This document shows positions 18,221 to 27,306 of a DNA stretch of 64,000 bases, piece by piece; position 1 is the first letter of the stretch; the number at the start of each line of letters is the position of its first letter. The translations under genes and the position numbers were made by a program. The notes beneath the pieces were generated by a model. The model worked only from the letters and a program-made list of their open reading frames with translations. It had not been told where the DNA came from and searched no databases. Source of the DNA: Ignavibacteriales bacterium (GTDB lineage Bacteria; Bacteroidota; Ignavibacteria; Tepidaquicellales; Tepidaquicellaceae); NCBI GenBank assembly GCA_020635255.1, contig JACKAC010000002.1, positions 124,001 through 188,000 of the forward strand, in the 5' to 3' direction.

Positions 18221-18568
18221 TCAGTCCCATTTAAAATCGAATATCTTTCTATCCGGCTTCTTTACATAGATAACTTCATTCTCAATTTTTAGAGGAAAAG
18301 TTCTCAGTTTGCACCCCATCTTTGTAGGTTGTTCTCCGGTCTCCAGGTGGAACTGGAATCCATGAACGGGGCAGGCTACATACATTCCCTCGATATATCC
18401 ATCATAGATAAGCGGAGAATGGTTATGAGGACAGACGTTATCCACTGCGTAGAAATTGTCATTTACTTTAAATATGACAACTTCCGTTTCATCGTCTATC
18501 CGAAACAGTTTTCCTTTTTTATTGTAAACTTCAGATGTCTTACAAAGTTTTACGTAGTCTTTATCCAT
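18221..18568 (-). CDS. Rieske [2Fe-2S] ferredoxin-like protein
   Basis: A 115-residue stand-alone Rieske domain. The cluster ligands are Cys46 and His48 (CPHNH) and Cys66 and His69 (CPVHG), followed by FQFHLETGE. Small soluble Rieske proteins of this type resemble NirD or dioxygenase ferredoxins and transfer electrons in the cytoplasm. There is no membrane anchor, and no oxygenase or nitrite reductase large subunit is in the window. It is immediately upstream of queG (five bases). A terminator-like hairpin lies between it and the STAS gene, so it probably begins a new transcript. Confidence 0.9.
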   Translation of the reverse strand: MDKDYVKLCKTSEVYNKKGKLFRIDDETEVVIFKVNDNFYAVDNVCPHNHSPLIYDGYIEGMYVACPVHGFQFHLETGEQPTKMGCKLRTFPLKIENEVIYVKKPDRKIFDFKWD

Positions 18569-18574
18569 ATAGGT

Positions 18575-18611
18575 ATAAAAAAACTTCTTACCAAAATATT
18601 ATGATAAGAAG
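18575..18611 (-). terminator. Rho-independent terminator downstream of the STAS gene
   Basis: Read on the minus strand, a seven-base-pair stem CTTCTTA/TAAGAAG (18605-18611 with 18584-18590) is followed by a run of seven T. It lies just after the STAS gene and before the Rieske gene, and separates the pnp-STAS unit from the Rieske-queG unit. The stem is AT-rich, so termination may be partial. Confidence 0.65.
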
Positions 18612-18637
18612 CTTGAATATAAATATAAAACGAAATC

Positions 18638-18943
18638 TTATTCGAAGTCGAAAACTCTCTCAAGGCGCGCAATTTTTATAATATCCATCACGCTTTCATT
18701 CACATTCCTGAGAATAAGTTTCCTGTTCTTTTCTCTTTCTACTCTTTCAGACATAAGCAGGCATGATATACCGCTGCTGTCGCATTTTATCACGTCGCCG
18801 AGGTCTATTATGAACTGGTTATCAATTTCCTTTTGCAGAAATAGTAACTCAGTTTTTAGATCTGCGGCGAGTTCATGACCGAGAGTATCGTTTTCAAGTT
18901 TAAAAATAGTCTTGTCAGGCTGTTTGTCTACTTCGAATTTCAT
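18638..18943 (-). CDS. STAS domain protein (anti-anti-sigma factor-like)
   Basis: A 101-residue single STAS domain. The strand-loop-helix segment FIIDLGDVIKCDSSGISCLLMSE contains the serine normally phosphorylated in SpoIIAA/RsbV proteins (DSSG, about residue 54). Such proteins bind anti-sigma kinases and switch partners depending on phosphorylation. No anti-sigma kinase or PP2C phosphatase gene is next to it. It starts five bases after pnp ends on the same strand and is followed by a terminator-like hairpin, so it is probably the last gene of the ribF-rpsO-pnp transcript. Confidence 0.85.
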   Translation of the reverse strand: MKFEVDKQPDKTIFKLENDTLGHELAADLKTELLFLQKEIDNQFIIDLGDVIKCDSSGISCLLMSERVEREKNRKLILRNVNESVMDIIKIARLERVFDFE

Positions 18944-18948
18944 TATAA

Positions 18949-21072
18949 TTATTGTTTTTCAGGTTGACGTTCGGGTTTAGGCAGAAGCGCTTTACGGCTG
19001 AGCTTTAGCTTGCCCATATTATCAATGCCGAGAAGCTTAACCTCTATTTCCTGACCCATTTTAAGAGCATCTTCAACTTTATTAATACGTTTATGATCTA
19101 TTTCAGAGATATGGAGAAGTCCTTCCTTTCCCGGAAGTATTTCTATAAATGCTCCGAAGTCTTTGATAGATTTTACTTTACCGGTGTATGTCTTACCTGC
19201 TTCAGGTACTTCGGTAAGTTTCGCGATCATATCTTTAGCGATGTGAGCGCTGTCTCCGCTTACTGCCGCAATTGTTACTTTACCTTCGTCGTCGATGTCT
19301 ATCTCGGCTCCGCTTTCCGCAATGATATGCCTTATCATTTTACCACCCGGTCCGATCACAGTACCGATCATATCAACTGGTACATACATTGAATAGAGAT
19401 GCGGTGCATAATTTGAGATCGACTCTCTCGGTACAGAAATAGCTTCGTTCATCTTGCTGAGTATGTGAAGCCTTCCTGCTTTTGCTTGCGTCAATGCCGT
19501 CTGCATGATATCAAAAGAAATACCGGTTATCTTAATATCCATCTGGATGGATGTTATTCCGTTCTCGGTACCGGCAACTTTAAAGTCCATATCGCCGAAG
19601 TGATCTTCATCGCCGAGAATATCGGACAGCACAGCTACATCGTCACCTTCTTTTATGAGACCCATCGCAATACCCGCAACAGGCATCTTGGTCTTAACAC
19701 CGGCATCCATAAGTGCCATCGAACCTGCGCAAACAGTAGCCATAGATGAGGACCCGTTTGATTCAAGTATATCAGATACTACCCTGATAGTATATGGGAA
19801 ATCATCCTCGGAAGGAAGAACTTTCTTCAATGCTCTTTCAGCCAGGTTACCGTGTCCAACTTCTCTACGTCCCGGTCCCGGTCTTCCGCCAACTTCACCT
19901 GTACTGAAGGGCGGGAAGTTGTAATGAAGGATAAATCTCTTTGTAGACAATTCCTTTAATCCTTCGATAAGCTGTTCGTCTCTTTTGGTGCCAAGAGTAA
20001 CTGTTGTTAAACTTTGTGTCTCACCTCGAGTGAATAACGCCGAGCCGTGGGTTCTCGGGAGAACTCCTACCTCGCATGAAATTGCTCTAATGTCGGTAAG
20101 CCCTCTGCCGTCAAGCCTTATCTTTTCCTTTAGTATCCTGTTACGGAGAATATCGCTCTGTATATCATGCATTATTTCTCCTGCTTCTTTTGCATCGAAT
20201 TCCTTTTCTTCGGCTGTGTATTTTTCTTCTAGAGTAGTTAAAACTCTTGTATCAAGTTCTTTCTTAGCGTCGTGTCTTTCCGCCTTTTTAAGATCAGGAT
20301 TGGAAAGTATCGCAGTTATTTCATTTAAATATAGATCGTTTATCTGGCTGAGCAATTCCTGGTTAACTTCAGGAGGCGTTACCTCCATTTTTGGTTTTGC
20401 GACCTCAGCAGCAAATTCCTTCTGGAATTCACAAAGTTTTGCAATGTTGCTGTGAGCAAACTTAATCGCTTCCAAAAATTCATCTTCAGAGATTTCATTT
20501 GCTTCACCTTCGACCATAACTACAGAATCAACTGTACCTGCAACAGTAATATCATAATCTGCTTTATCCAATTGTTCGTGAGTAGGGTTGATCATAAGCT
20601 GTCCGTCGACCCTTGAGACTCTAACCTCTGCTATGGGATTGTCGAAAGGTATATTTGAGATCAATAATGCTGCGGATGCGCCGGTAGCCGCGATCACGTC
20701 GGGATCTACCTGGCCGTCAGATGAATACACCGAGCATAATATCTGTGTTTCGTTAAAAAATCCATCCGGAAACATTGGACGGATAGGTCTGTCTATTAAT
20801 CTTGAAGAGAGGATCTCCTTTTCTGATGGTCTTCCTTCTCTTTTGAAAAATCCGCCGGGAATTTTTCCTACCGATGCTGTTTTTTCCCTGTAATCAACAG
20901 TTAGCGGGAAAAAATCCTGACCGGGATTTGGTTCGTCTTTAGCCGTAGCAGTGCATAACACAACGTTTTCATCAAGCGATACCAGAACCGCTCCCCCTGC
21001 CTGTTTTGCTAATTTTCCTGTTTCGAGCGTTAACGTTCTACCGCCAATCTCAATACTTTTTCTGTGTGTCAT
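18949..21072 (-). CDS. pnp: Polyribonucleotide nucleotidyltransferase (PNPase)
   Basis: A 707-residue PNPase, the 3'-5' phosphorolytic exoribonuclease. Two RNase PH domains are recognisable: the first contains GQDFFPLTVDYREK and GGFFKREGRPSEKEILSSRLIDRP, and the second contains HGSALFTRGETQSL, FPPFSTGEVG and SGSMALMDAGV. A KH domain follows (VIGPGGKMIRHIIAESGA), then an S1 domain (GKVKSIKDFGAFIEILPGKEGLLHISEI). Length and order are standard. It follows rpsO by 15 bases, the classic rpsO-pnp arrangement, in which PNPase often controls its own message. Confidence 0.98.
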   Translation of the reverse strand: MTHRKSIEIGGRTLTLETGKLAKQAGGAVLVSLDENVVLCTATAKDEPNPGQDFFPLTVDYREKTASVGKIPGGFFKREGRPSEKEILSSRLIDRPIRPMFPDGFFNETQILCSVYSSDGQVDPDVIAATGASAALLISNIPFDNPIAEVRVSRVDGQLMINPTHEQLDKADYDITVAGTVDSVVMVEGEANEISEDEFLEAIKFAHSNIAKLCEFQKEFAAEVAKPKMEVTPPEVNQELLSQINDLYLNEITAILSNPDLKKAERHDAKKELDTRVLTTLEEKYTAEEKEFDAKEAGEIMHDIQSDILRNRILKEKIRLDGRGLTDIRAISCEVGVLPRTHGSALFTRGETQSLTTVTLGTKRDEQLIEGLKELSTKRFILHYNFPPFSTGEVGGRPGPGRREVGHGNLAERALKKVLPSEDDFPYTIRVVSDILESNGSSSMATVCAGSMALMDAGVKTKMPVAGIAMGLIKEGDDVAVLSDILGDEDHFGDMDFKVAGTENGITSIQMDIKITGISFDIMQTALTQAKAGRLHILSKMNEAISVPRESISNYAPHLYSMYVPVDMIGTVIGPGGKMIRHIIAESGAEIDIDDEGKVTIAAVSGDSAHIAKDMIAKLTEVPEAGKTYTGKVKSIKDFGAFIEILPGKEGLLHISEIDHKRINKVEDALKMGQEIEVKLLGIDNMGKLKLSRKALLPKPERQPEKQ

Positions 21073-21087
21073 TAATTTTTTGAATGT

Positions 21088-21360
21088 TTACTTTCTGAGT
21101 TCAAGGTCTTTTACAACCTTTCTGTACCTTTCGATGTCTGTGTTTTCCAGATATCTCAGGAGTTTTCTTCTTTTCCCTACCATTTTAAGAAGACCTGTAT
21201 TTGAGTGATGGTCCTTCTTGTGTTTGCTGAAATGGTCGGCGGAGAGGTCCTTTATCCTTTTTGTTAAGATAGCGATCTGAACTTCCGGTTTTCCGGAATC
21301 CTTTTCATTCTTACCAAATTTAGTGATGATCTCCTTTTTTTCTTCTGTTGTTAGTCCCAT
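21088..21360 (-). CDS. rpsO: 30S ribosomal protein S15
   Basis: A 90-residue S15, which binds 16S rRNA early in 30S assembly. The conserved regions GSPEVQIA-like (SGKPEVQIAILTKRIKDL), HFSKHKKDHHSNTGLLKMVGKRRKLLRYL and the final basic tail are present. It lies between ribF (17 bases upstream) and pnp (15 bases downstream) on the minus strand. The ribF-rpsO-pnp order is conserved in many bacteria; truB, often found before ribF, is replaced here by a peroxiredoxin gene. Confidence 0.98.
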   Translation of the reverse strand: MGLTTEEKKEIITKFGKNEKDSGKPEVQIAILTKRIKDLSADHFSKHKKDHHSNTGLLKMVGKRRKLLRYLENTDIERYRKVVKDLELRK

Positions 21361-21376
21361 TTAATTCTTTAAATGT

Positions 21377-22321
21377 TTAGTTATTCTTTAGTTTTTCTAT
21401 TATTGATAATGTTTTTTCCTTATCGGAATTCATTTCTTTTATTAATTCATCCAGGGAATCAAATTTCTTTTCCTCCCTGAGATATTCAAGAAGATTTATC
21501 TTAATCTTCTTGCCGTAAACATTTTCGTCAAAATCGAAAATGTGAACTTCTATTCTCAGCTGCTTTTCATCGGTAACCGTCGGGTTATATCCAATGCTCA
21601 TCATTCCGAAGTATCTCTTACCCTCTAGTTCAGCCTGAACGGCGTAAATGCCGAGTCTTGGGATAAGCTTAAAATGTGAATCAAGCTCGATATTAGCAGT
21701 CGGGTAACCAAGTTCCCGTCCTTTCTTGTGACCGTGGACCACTGTACCTGTGATAGAATACCGCTCTCCGAGAAGCCTGCTTGCTTTGGGAATATCCCCT
21801 GTTTCAAGAGCGTGTCTTATGTCCGTACTGCTTACATGCTCACCGCCCGGCGCAAATTCATCTATCTTGTGTACTTCGAAATCGTATTCATTACTTAATT
21901 CCTTCAGTGTCTCAAAGTTGCCCTCCCTGTTCTTGCCGAACATGTGGTCATAGCCGAGAACCAAATCGGACAGTCCTACCCCGTTTATAAGGTAGTTCTT
22001 GTAAAAATCGACTGCATGTGTTTGTGAGAATTCTTTGGTGAAGTTTATGATATATACCAGGTCTATGTCGAGCTCACGAAAATGATCCAGTTTCTCTTCT
22101 GTTGTGTTTAAAAGCTTTATGTCTTTAGCTTTATTTCTAAGAACGATTTGAGGATGCGGGTCGAATGTTATTACAACACTTCTTAATTCTTTGTCCTCTT
22201 TTACTTTATTAACCTCATTAATTATCTGTCTGTGTCCCAGGTGTACACCGTCGAACGTGCCTACTGTTACCGCGCTTTTCCTGTCAAATTCTACTTCGTT
22301 AAGGTCTCTTGCAATCTTCAT
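21377..22321 (-). CDS. ribF: Bifunctional riboflavin kinase/FAD synthetase
   Basis: RibF phosphorylates riboflavin to FMN and adenylates it to FAD. The N-terminal FAD synthetase domain has TVGTFDGVHLGHRQII, the nucleotidyltransferase HxGH-type motif, and STDIRHALETGDIPKASRLLG. The C-terminal kinase domain has GTVVHGHKKGRELGYPTANI and the glutamate of IEVHIFDFDENVYG. I place the start at the ATG at 22321 (MKIARDLNEVEF, 314 residues). The frame stays open to 22420, but that extension overlaps the peroxiredoxin gene and is not like RibF. The spacing to the peroxiredoxin stop is then 13 bases. Confidence 0.93.
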   Translation of the reverse strand: MKIARDLNEVEFDRKSAVTVGTFDGVHLGHRQIINEVNKVKEDKELRSVVITFDPHPQIVLRNKAKDIKLLNTTEEKLDHFRELDIDLVYIINFTKEFSQTHAVDFYKNYLINGVGLSDLVLGYDHMFGKNREGNFETLKELSNEYDFEVHKIDEFAPGGEHVSSTDIRHALETGDIPKASRLLGERYSITGTVVHGHKKGRELGYPTANIELDSHFKLIPRLGIYAVQAELEGKRYFGMMSIGYNPTVTDEKQLRIEVHIFDFDENVYGKKIKINLLEYLREEKKFDSLDELIKEMNSDKEKTLSIIEKLKNN

Positions 22322-22334
22322 ATAAGCAAACGCA

Positions 22335-22823
22335 TTAAGAAAGCGTTGCGAGAACTTCTTTGATTTTATCAAAATTAGGAAGGTCGCCGGCACTTTCCAA
22401 AACTTCAGCATATTGTACAACCCCGTCCTTATCTATTACAAATGCGCTTCTTCTCGAGACACCATTCATATCAAAACCAAACCCGCCGTCCGGATAAATT
22501 GTATCGTATGATTTAATAACTTCCTTGTTAAAGTCACTTAATAGTGGAATACCTATATTGTTTGCTTTTGACCATGCATCAAGTGTAAAGATGGAATCAA
22601 CACTAATGCCAAGTACTTCAGCATTCAAGTCCTTGTATTCATTTAGTCCGTCTGTTATGCTGCACATCTCATCTGTGCAAACACCTGTGAAAGCCTGAGG
22701 GTGAAACAGCAAGACAACATTTTTCCCTTTATAATCACTAAGAGAATAATCCTTTACTTCCCCGGTCATGTTTTTAGATTTGAGTGTAAAATCCGGGGCT
22801 TTATCGCCAACTTTTAAAGACAT
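22335..22823 (-). CDS. Peroxiredoxin (AhpC/TSA family, BCP/AhpE-like)
   Basis: A 162-residue thioredoxin-fold peroxidase that reduces hydroperoxides through a cysteine thiol. The peroxidatic site is FTGVCTDEMC: Cys49 is the peroxidatic residue and Cys54 a possible resolving partner, the short spacing seen in BCP/PrxQ-type enzymes. Asn/Gly-rich segments and SRRSAFVIDKDGVVQYAEV near the C-terminus are standard. It is 13 bases upstream of ribF and probably co-transcribed with it. The usual TxxC motif context is intact, so it should be active. Confidence 0.92.
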   Translation of the reverse strand: MSLKVGDKAPDFTLKSKNMTGEVKDYSLSDYKGKNVVLLFHPQAFTGVCTDEMCSITDGLNEYKDLNAEVLGISVDSIFTLDAWSKANNIGIPLLSDFNKEVIKSYDTIYPDGGFGFDMNGVSRRSAFVIDKDGVVQYAEVLESAGDLPNFDKIKEVLATLS

Positions 22824-22903
22824 CTAATTCCCTTCCTAAGATTTAAGTTGCTAAATTATATGAACATTAAATATAGCTAATACCTTAAATAGTAACAATG
22901 AAA

Positions 22904-24091
22904 TTAATTTCTGCAGAGAATGGATGAATCTCCGTAACTGAGGAATCTGAAATCATTTTTGAGAGCAAAATCGTATATTTTTTGCCAATCATTGCCCACA
23001 AAGGCTGAAACCAGCAAAAGTAATGTGCTATTCGGTTGGTGGAAATTTGTAACTAATATATTGGTATATTTAAACTTAAATCCCGGTACGATCATAATAC
23101 CTGTTTGAGCAGAAATGTGGTCATTTCCGGTCATTTCGAGGTGATTTTGGATGATTTTTAACGGATTTTGGTCAGTTTTTGATAAAAATTGATCATTATA
23201 TGGCTCCCATTGATCAATTCTTATTTCCGGGTCAAATATTTTAGCTGCTATATAAGGAATACTCTCTATTGTACGTAAAGAAGTAGTACCAACACAAACA
23301 ATATTTCTATTTTCGGTCAAAAGGTCGATTGTCCTCGCCGGAATGGTTACAAATTCGCTATGCATTGCATGCTCACCGATCAGCTCCGATTTTACCGGCT
23401 TGAATGTTCCTGCTCCTACATGAAGGGTGACTTTCCCCATCTCAATGTTTTTTTGCCGAAGTTTTGCTAACACTTCATCCGTAAAGTGAAGTCCAGCAGT
23501 TGGCGCAGCAACGGACCCTTCATGTTTTGCATAGATTGTCTGGTAACGGGTTCTGTCTGATTCTTCAGCATTTCGCTTAAGATAAGGGGGAATGGGAGTC
23601 TCGCCGATCGATTCAAGGATCTCTGAAAATGTAATACCGTCCGGTTCCCAGGAAAACTCTACGAGATAATTATCCCCGGCATTACCTTTTAGTTCGGCGT
23701 GGAGTGTTCCGTTTTTAAAATCTTTGTCGAGTATTCCGGATCTCCATTTACGCAAGTTGCCGATCATGCATACCCATGTACATTGCTCTTTTGCATTGAG
23801 GGCTGTTTCTAGAGGTTTATTATGCGGGTCAAGACAGAATATCTCTATAGGCTTTGAGCCTTCACGTTCGAACAATATTCGTGCCTGGATAACTTTTGTA
23901 TCGTTAAAAATTACAACTGAATTTTCGGGAATATATTCTGCGATATGACTAAATATATCTTCGGAAATTTTTCCGTCCTTGTAAACAAGCAGCTTAGAGG
24001 AATCCCGTTTTTCAAGAGGGTAGCGGGCAATCCTTTCTTCCGGAAGTTCGTATGAGTAATTCTCGATGCGTATTTTCTTGGGGTCATTCAA
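22904..24091 (-). CDS. queA: S-adenosylmethionine:tRNA ribosyltransferase-isomerase QueA
   Basis: QueA transfers and isomerises the ribosyl part of SAM onto preQ1 in tRNA, giving epoxyqueuosine, the substrate of QueG (17278-18216). The 395-residue protein shows the family's opening YELPEERIARYPLEKRDSSKLLV, FNDTKVIQARI, AAPTAGLHFT, HVGAGTFKPV and NFHQPNSTLLLLVSAFVG. It is somewhat longer than many QueA proteins (~345-360); the extra length lies in the first half. Its start overlaps the GNAT gene's stop by four bases. Confidence 0.94.
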   Translation of the reverse strand: MNDPKKIRIENYSYELPEERIARYPLEKRDSSKLLVYKDGKISEDIFSHIAEYIPENSVVIFNDTKVIQARILFEREGSKPIEIFCLDPHNKPLETALNAKEQCTWVCMIGNLRKWRSGILDKDFKNGTLHAELKGNAGDNYLVEFSWEPDGITFSEILESIGETPIPPYLKRNAEESDRTRYQTIYAKHEGSVAAPTAGLHFTDEVLAKLRQKNIEMGKVTLHVGAGTFKPVKSELIGEHAMHSEFVTIPARTIDLLTENRNIVCVGTTSLRTIESIPYIAAKIFDPEIRIDQWEPYNDQFLSKTDQNPLKIIQNHLEMTGNDHISAQTGIMIVPGFKFKYTNILVTNFHQPNSTLLLLVSAFVGNDWQKIYDFALKNDFRFLSYGDSSILCRN

Positions 24092-24555
24092 TCTTGATCC
24101 AGTTTTAACATCATTTCAAAGTGAGGACCGATCGTGGGGATTTCGAACTCTTCCGAAATAATCGAGAAGCCGAAATTTCTATAAAAGCTGGTTGCCTTTG
24201 TTCTTGCGTTGCACCAGAGATAATCAGCCTTCCTATTTTTGAGTTCGTTTATTCCAAAGTCCAGTATCTTTTTACCGTAGCCTTTGCCCTGTGAAACGGG
24301 ATCTGTTGCCATGCTTCTAAGACGGTAACCAACACCGTCATAACCTTTTTTATCCTCTTTATAAAAGGAGGCGATCGAAATAAGTTTATCTCCTTCGAAT
24401 AATCCCAGGTGGAAAGTTGATGGATCCTCATCGCCCGGAAACTTTCCTTCTTCGACCTGTCTGCCCGGCCGCAGTACTAACATCCTGAGAGGGAGTATTT
24501 CTTCTGTTTTGCAGATTTTAATTCCCATATACTCAAAATAATGAGAATGATGCAT
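24088..24555 (-). CDS. GNAT family N-acetyltransferase
   Basis: A 155-residue GNAT protein. The acetyl-CoA-binding motif A is MATDPVSQGKGYGKKILDFGI (about residues 88-108), followed by the motif B-like NARTKATSFYRNFGF. The acceptor substrate cannot be predicted. It starts with ATG at 24555, has no signal peptide and overlaps queA by four bases, so the two are probably translated together. It diverges from ispF across only 50 bases, so the two promoters must overlap or be very compact. Confidence 0.88.
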   Translation of the reverse strand: MHHSHYFEYMGIKICKTEEILPLRMLVLRPGRQVEEGKFPGDEDPSTFHLGLFEGDKLISIASFYKEDKKGYDGVGYRLRSMATDPVSQGKGYGKKILDFGINELKNRKADYLWCNARTKATSFYRNFGFSIISEEFEIPTIGPHFEMMLKLDQD

Positions 24556-24605
24556 ATTTTTTATCCAAATACCTCGTATATATTAATAATTAAACTTAAT
24601 TTTGA

Positions 24606-25088
24606 ATGATGGAAACCCCCAATTTCAGGATAGGTTTTGGATATGATATCCACAGGTTCGCTGATGGAAGAAAATTCATTCTTGGCGGAGTGGAAATCCC
24701 TTATTCTATGGGATTGGATGGTCATTCCGATGCAGATGTACTTCTGCATTCTTTGTGTGATGCTATTCTTGGAGCAGCAGGGTTTGAAGATATAGGGCAT
24801 CAATTCCCAAATACAGACCCGGAATTCAAGGATATATCCAGTCTTGTATTATTGGAAGAATCAATGAAACTTGCCGATTCAGCCGGTTGGAAGATTGCAA
24901 ACACTGATATAATGGTGATCCTGGAGGACCCAAAGATATACCCGCACATTCCGGAAATGAAGAAGAACATATCGGGAATTATTAACTGTGATACAATATC
25001 CATAAAAGCGACGACAAACGAGGGATTGGGAGGTGTCGGAAGAGGTGAAGGCTGTGCATGTTACTCGGTTGTATTATTATATAAATAA
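24606..25088 (+). CDS. ispF: 2-C-methyl-D-erythritol 2,4-cyclodiphosphate synthase
   Basis: IspF cyclises CDP-methylerythritol 2-phosphate in the MEP isoprenoid pathway. The 160-residue protein has the metal ligands and signature FGYDIHRF (Asp, His), GLDGHSDADVLLHSLCDAILGAAG, DIGHQFPNTDPEFKD and the C-terminal KATTNEGLG. The start may be the ATG at 24606 or the adjacent one at 24609. No other MEP-pathway gene is in the window. It is five bases upstream of the PAP2 gene, so ispF, PAP2 and lnt probably form one rightward operon. Confidence 0.97.
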   Translation: MMETPNFRIGFGYDIHRFADGRKFILGGVEIPYSMGLDGHSDADVLLHSLCDAILGAAGFEDIGHQFPNTDPEFKDISSLVLLEESMKLADSAGWKIANTDIMVILEDPKIYPHIPEMKKNISGIINCDTISIKATTNEGLGGVGRGEGCACYSVVLLYK

Positions 25089-25093
25089 ATCGT

Positions 25094-25654
25094 ATGGGCC
25101 TAGAGATGATTTTCGATGGAATAGATTCCTGGCTGTTTTACTTTTTCAATAAGACGCTGGCAAATCCCTTCTTCAATTCCTTCATGCCGTTTATCACCGA
25201 GACTAAACACTGGTACATCTTTTACTTTCTTGTAGGGCTTTACCTGGTTATCAAAGGCGGGACGAGAGGCAGGGTTGCAGTTATACTTGCAATAATACTG
25301 ATACTCGGAACAGACCAGTTTTCAAATCTCTTAAAAGAATTTTTTGGAAGAGTAAGGCCATGTCACTCCCTTCCAAATGTAAACTTGCTTGTAGGATGCA
25401 ACGATTCATATTCGTTTCCATCTAACCATGCAATGAATAATTTTGCTGCTGCGTTTCTGTTTACTTATTTTTATCCGAAATTAAAATGGTGGTTTTATAT
25501 TGCAGCAACTATCATATCGCTTTCGAGAGTATTTTGCGGCGTGCATTACCCGTTCGACCTGGTGGCCGGAGCGGCAGTAGGAATTTTATGGGCTATGCTG
25601 TTGGTTTACATATGGAAAAAGTTTAACGAGAAGTTCAAAATCTTGCAAAATTGA
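25094..25654 (+). CDS. PAP2 family phosphatase (undecaprenyl-diphosphatase-like), membrane protein
   Basis: A 186-residue integral membrane phosphatase with five to six hydrophobic segments. The three PAP2 signature motifs are clear: KEFFGRVRP, FPSNHAMNN and SRVFCGVHYPFDL, containing the catalytic Lys/Arg, the first His and the Arg-His-Asp set. Such enzymes dephosphorylate lipid diphosphates, including undecaprenyl diphosphate in the cell envelope. The second motif has Asn instead of the common Gly (PSNHA), which is seen in other members. Coupling with lnt (four-base overlap) supports an envelope role. Confidence 0.9.
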   Translation: MGLEMIFDGIDSWLFYFFNKTLANPFFNSFMPFITETKHWYIFYFLVGLYLVIKGGTRGRVAVILAIILILGTDQFSNLLKEFFGRVRPCHSLPNVNLLVGCNDSYSFPSNHAMNNFAAAFLFTYFYPKLKWWFYIAATIISLSRVFCGVHYPFDLVAGAAVGILWAMLLVYIWKKFNEKFKILQN

Positions 25655-27306
25655 ATATTCCCGATTTTCTCAAGAACAAGACAACACTTTGTATCACAGC
25701 AGGGATCTTTTTCGGTCTCTCGTTTCCCCCGGTAAATCTTTACTTCCTGGTCTTTATAGCCTTTGCTATTTATATCCACATTGTAACAACGGCAACTACA
25801 TATAAAAAGGTTATATTTAGAACCTATCTGATCTTTATTATCTGGGAAATGATCTCGATTTCATGGATAGGACTGAGCGGTTTTACAAAACCGGAGTATT
25901 TTATGATTATTGGTGGGTTTATGACAGCCGTGCTCCATCCGATCGTTTATTTACTACCTCCAACGGTCATTTTTTTCTTTGTCGCCAGGAATATGAAATT
26001 TAAGAAGAACCAGGAATTGATTCTCTTATTTCTTCCGCCTATATGGATAGCATTTGAATACCTGCAGACAACTAATGAACTGACGTTTCCCTGGCTTTCT
26101 CTGGCATATACGCAGACATATAATTTGCACAAAGTTCAATATATTGATATCACCGGGATGTATACAGTAACACTCTGGATAACAATAATTGCAATTTTAT
26201 TATTCTTTGGAGTGAGGAAGCTCCTTAACAGGGAATGGCAATTGAAAGGTGGCAAAACAGTAATACTTGGAGTAATTATAATCTTTATATATTTCATTCC
26301 GGATTTTTATGCATTTATTACATCACCGAGTGAAAAATACACAAAGAATTTTGAAGATGGAAAGATCGATGTTGGTATAGTTCAGCCGAACAAGAACCCA
26401 TGGTTTAAATGGGGCAGTGATCAGTTTGAGATTACAAAGGAGTATGTTAAGCTTATGGAAGAAGCAGCGGATCATAAGCCAAGGCCTAAACTTATAATTT
26501 TACCGGAGACTTCGCTTCCATATGTCCTTCGTATGCCTATGAACGAGACCAAGCATGCTATTATAAAAACGTTTGTGCAGGAACAAGGCATCCCCGTACT
26601 TATCGGTACGCCGGACATTCTTTATTACCCTGATACAGGCTATGTTCCTCCTGATGCACGGGAATTTTCGGACGGAAGAAAATACGATATTTTTAATACA
26701 GCGATTCTTATGGAGAAAAATGTTAAAAAAGAAGATTATCAGACACACGATAAGTTTAAGCTTGTAATCGGAAGCGAAAGAATGCCATACCAGAACAGAC
26801 TTTTATTCCTTCGTGATCTTATTAAATGGTCGGTTGGGTTGAGTAATTTCCAGATTGGGAAGGACACTGTTTTATTTGACCTGGATGGGAAATACAAATT
26901 CAATACGGCTATATGCTATGAATCCGTTTTTCCGGAATTCTTTGCTCATTATGTAGATATGGGAGCGGAGTTTTCGGTTATAATTACAAATGACGGATGG
27001 TGGGGAAAACTATTCGGGACCTACCAGCACAATCAGTATGCAACTTTCCGGGCAGTAGAGAACCGTCGATGGATAGCAAGAAGCGCCAATACTGGAATAT
27101 CATGTACTATCGATCCTTATGGAAACATGTATGACGTCTCAAATGTAAATGAACGGGCTATTATTAATTCGGAGATAGGCATAAGAAAAGAGAAAACGTT
27201 TTATACCACTCATGGTGACGTTTTCTCTAAAATTATGATTCTGGTCTCAATAGCAACATTAATTATCGCTATTGGGCTAAAATTTCGTAAACGAACTACT
27301 TCTTAA
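25651..27306 (+). CDS. lnt: Apolipoprotein N-acyltransferase
   Basis: Lnt adds the third acyl chain to lipoproteins in the inner membrane. The 551-residue protein has about six N-terminal membrane segments (to about residue 220), then a nitrilase-like domain and a final hydrophobic segment (KIMILVSIATLIIAIGL). Catalytic positions are visible: Glu in ILPETSLP, a Lys in the KFKLVIGSERMPY stretch, and Cys in NTAICYESVFPEF, with NDGWWGKLFGTYQHNQY after it. The TTG at 25651 overlaps the PAP2 stop and gives the best N-terminus. The several lipoproteins in the window would be its substrates. Confidence 0.9.
   Translation: MNIPDFLKNKTTLCITAGIFFGLSFPPVNLYFLVFIAFAIYIHIVTTATTYKKVIFRTYLIFIIWEMISISWIGLSGFTKPEYFMIIGGFMTAVLHPIVYLLPPTVIFFFVARNMKFKKNQELILLFLPPIWIAFEYLQTTNELTFPWLSLAYTQTYNLHKVQYIDITGMYTVTLWITIIAILLFFGVRKLLNREWQLKGGKTVILGVIIIFIYFIPDFYAFITSPSEKYTKNFEDGKIDVGIVQPNKNPWFKWGSDQFEITKEYVKLMEEAADHKPRPKLIILPETSLPYVLRMPMNETKHAIIKTFVQEQGIPVLIGTPDILYYPDTGYVPPDAREFSDGRKYDIFNTAILMEKNVKKEDYQTHDKFKLVIGSERMPYQNRLLFLRDLIKWSVGLSNFQIGKDTVLFDLDGKYKFNTAICYESVFPEFFAHYVDMGAEFSVIITNDGWWGKLFGTYQHNQYATFRAVENRRWIARSANTGISCTIDPYGNMYDVSNVNERAIINSEIGIRKEKTFYTTHGDVFSKIMILVSIATLIIAIGLKFRKRTTS

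Noticed and set aside
22322..22420. Upstream extension of ribF to an earlier ATG.
   Set aside because: It overlaps the peroxiredoxin coding region and adds residues unlike RibF; the ATG at 22321 gives the normal N-terminus.
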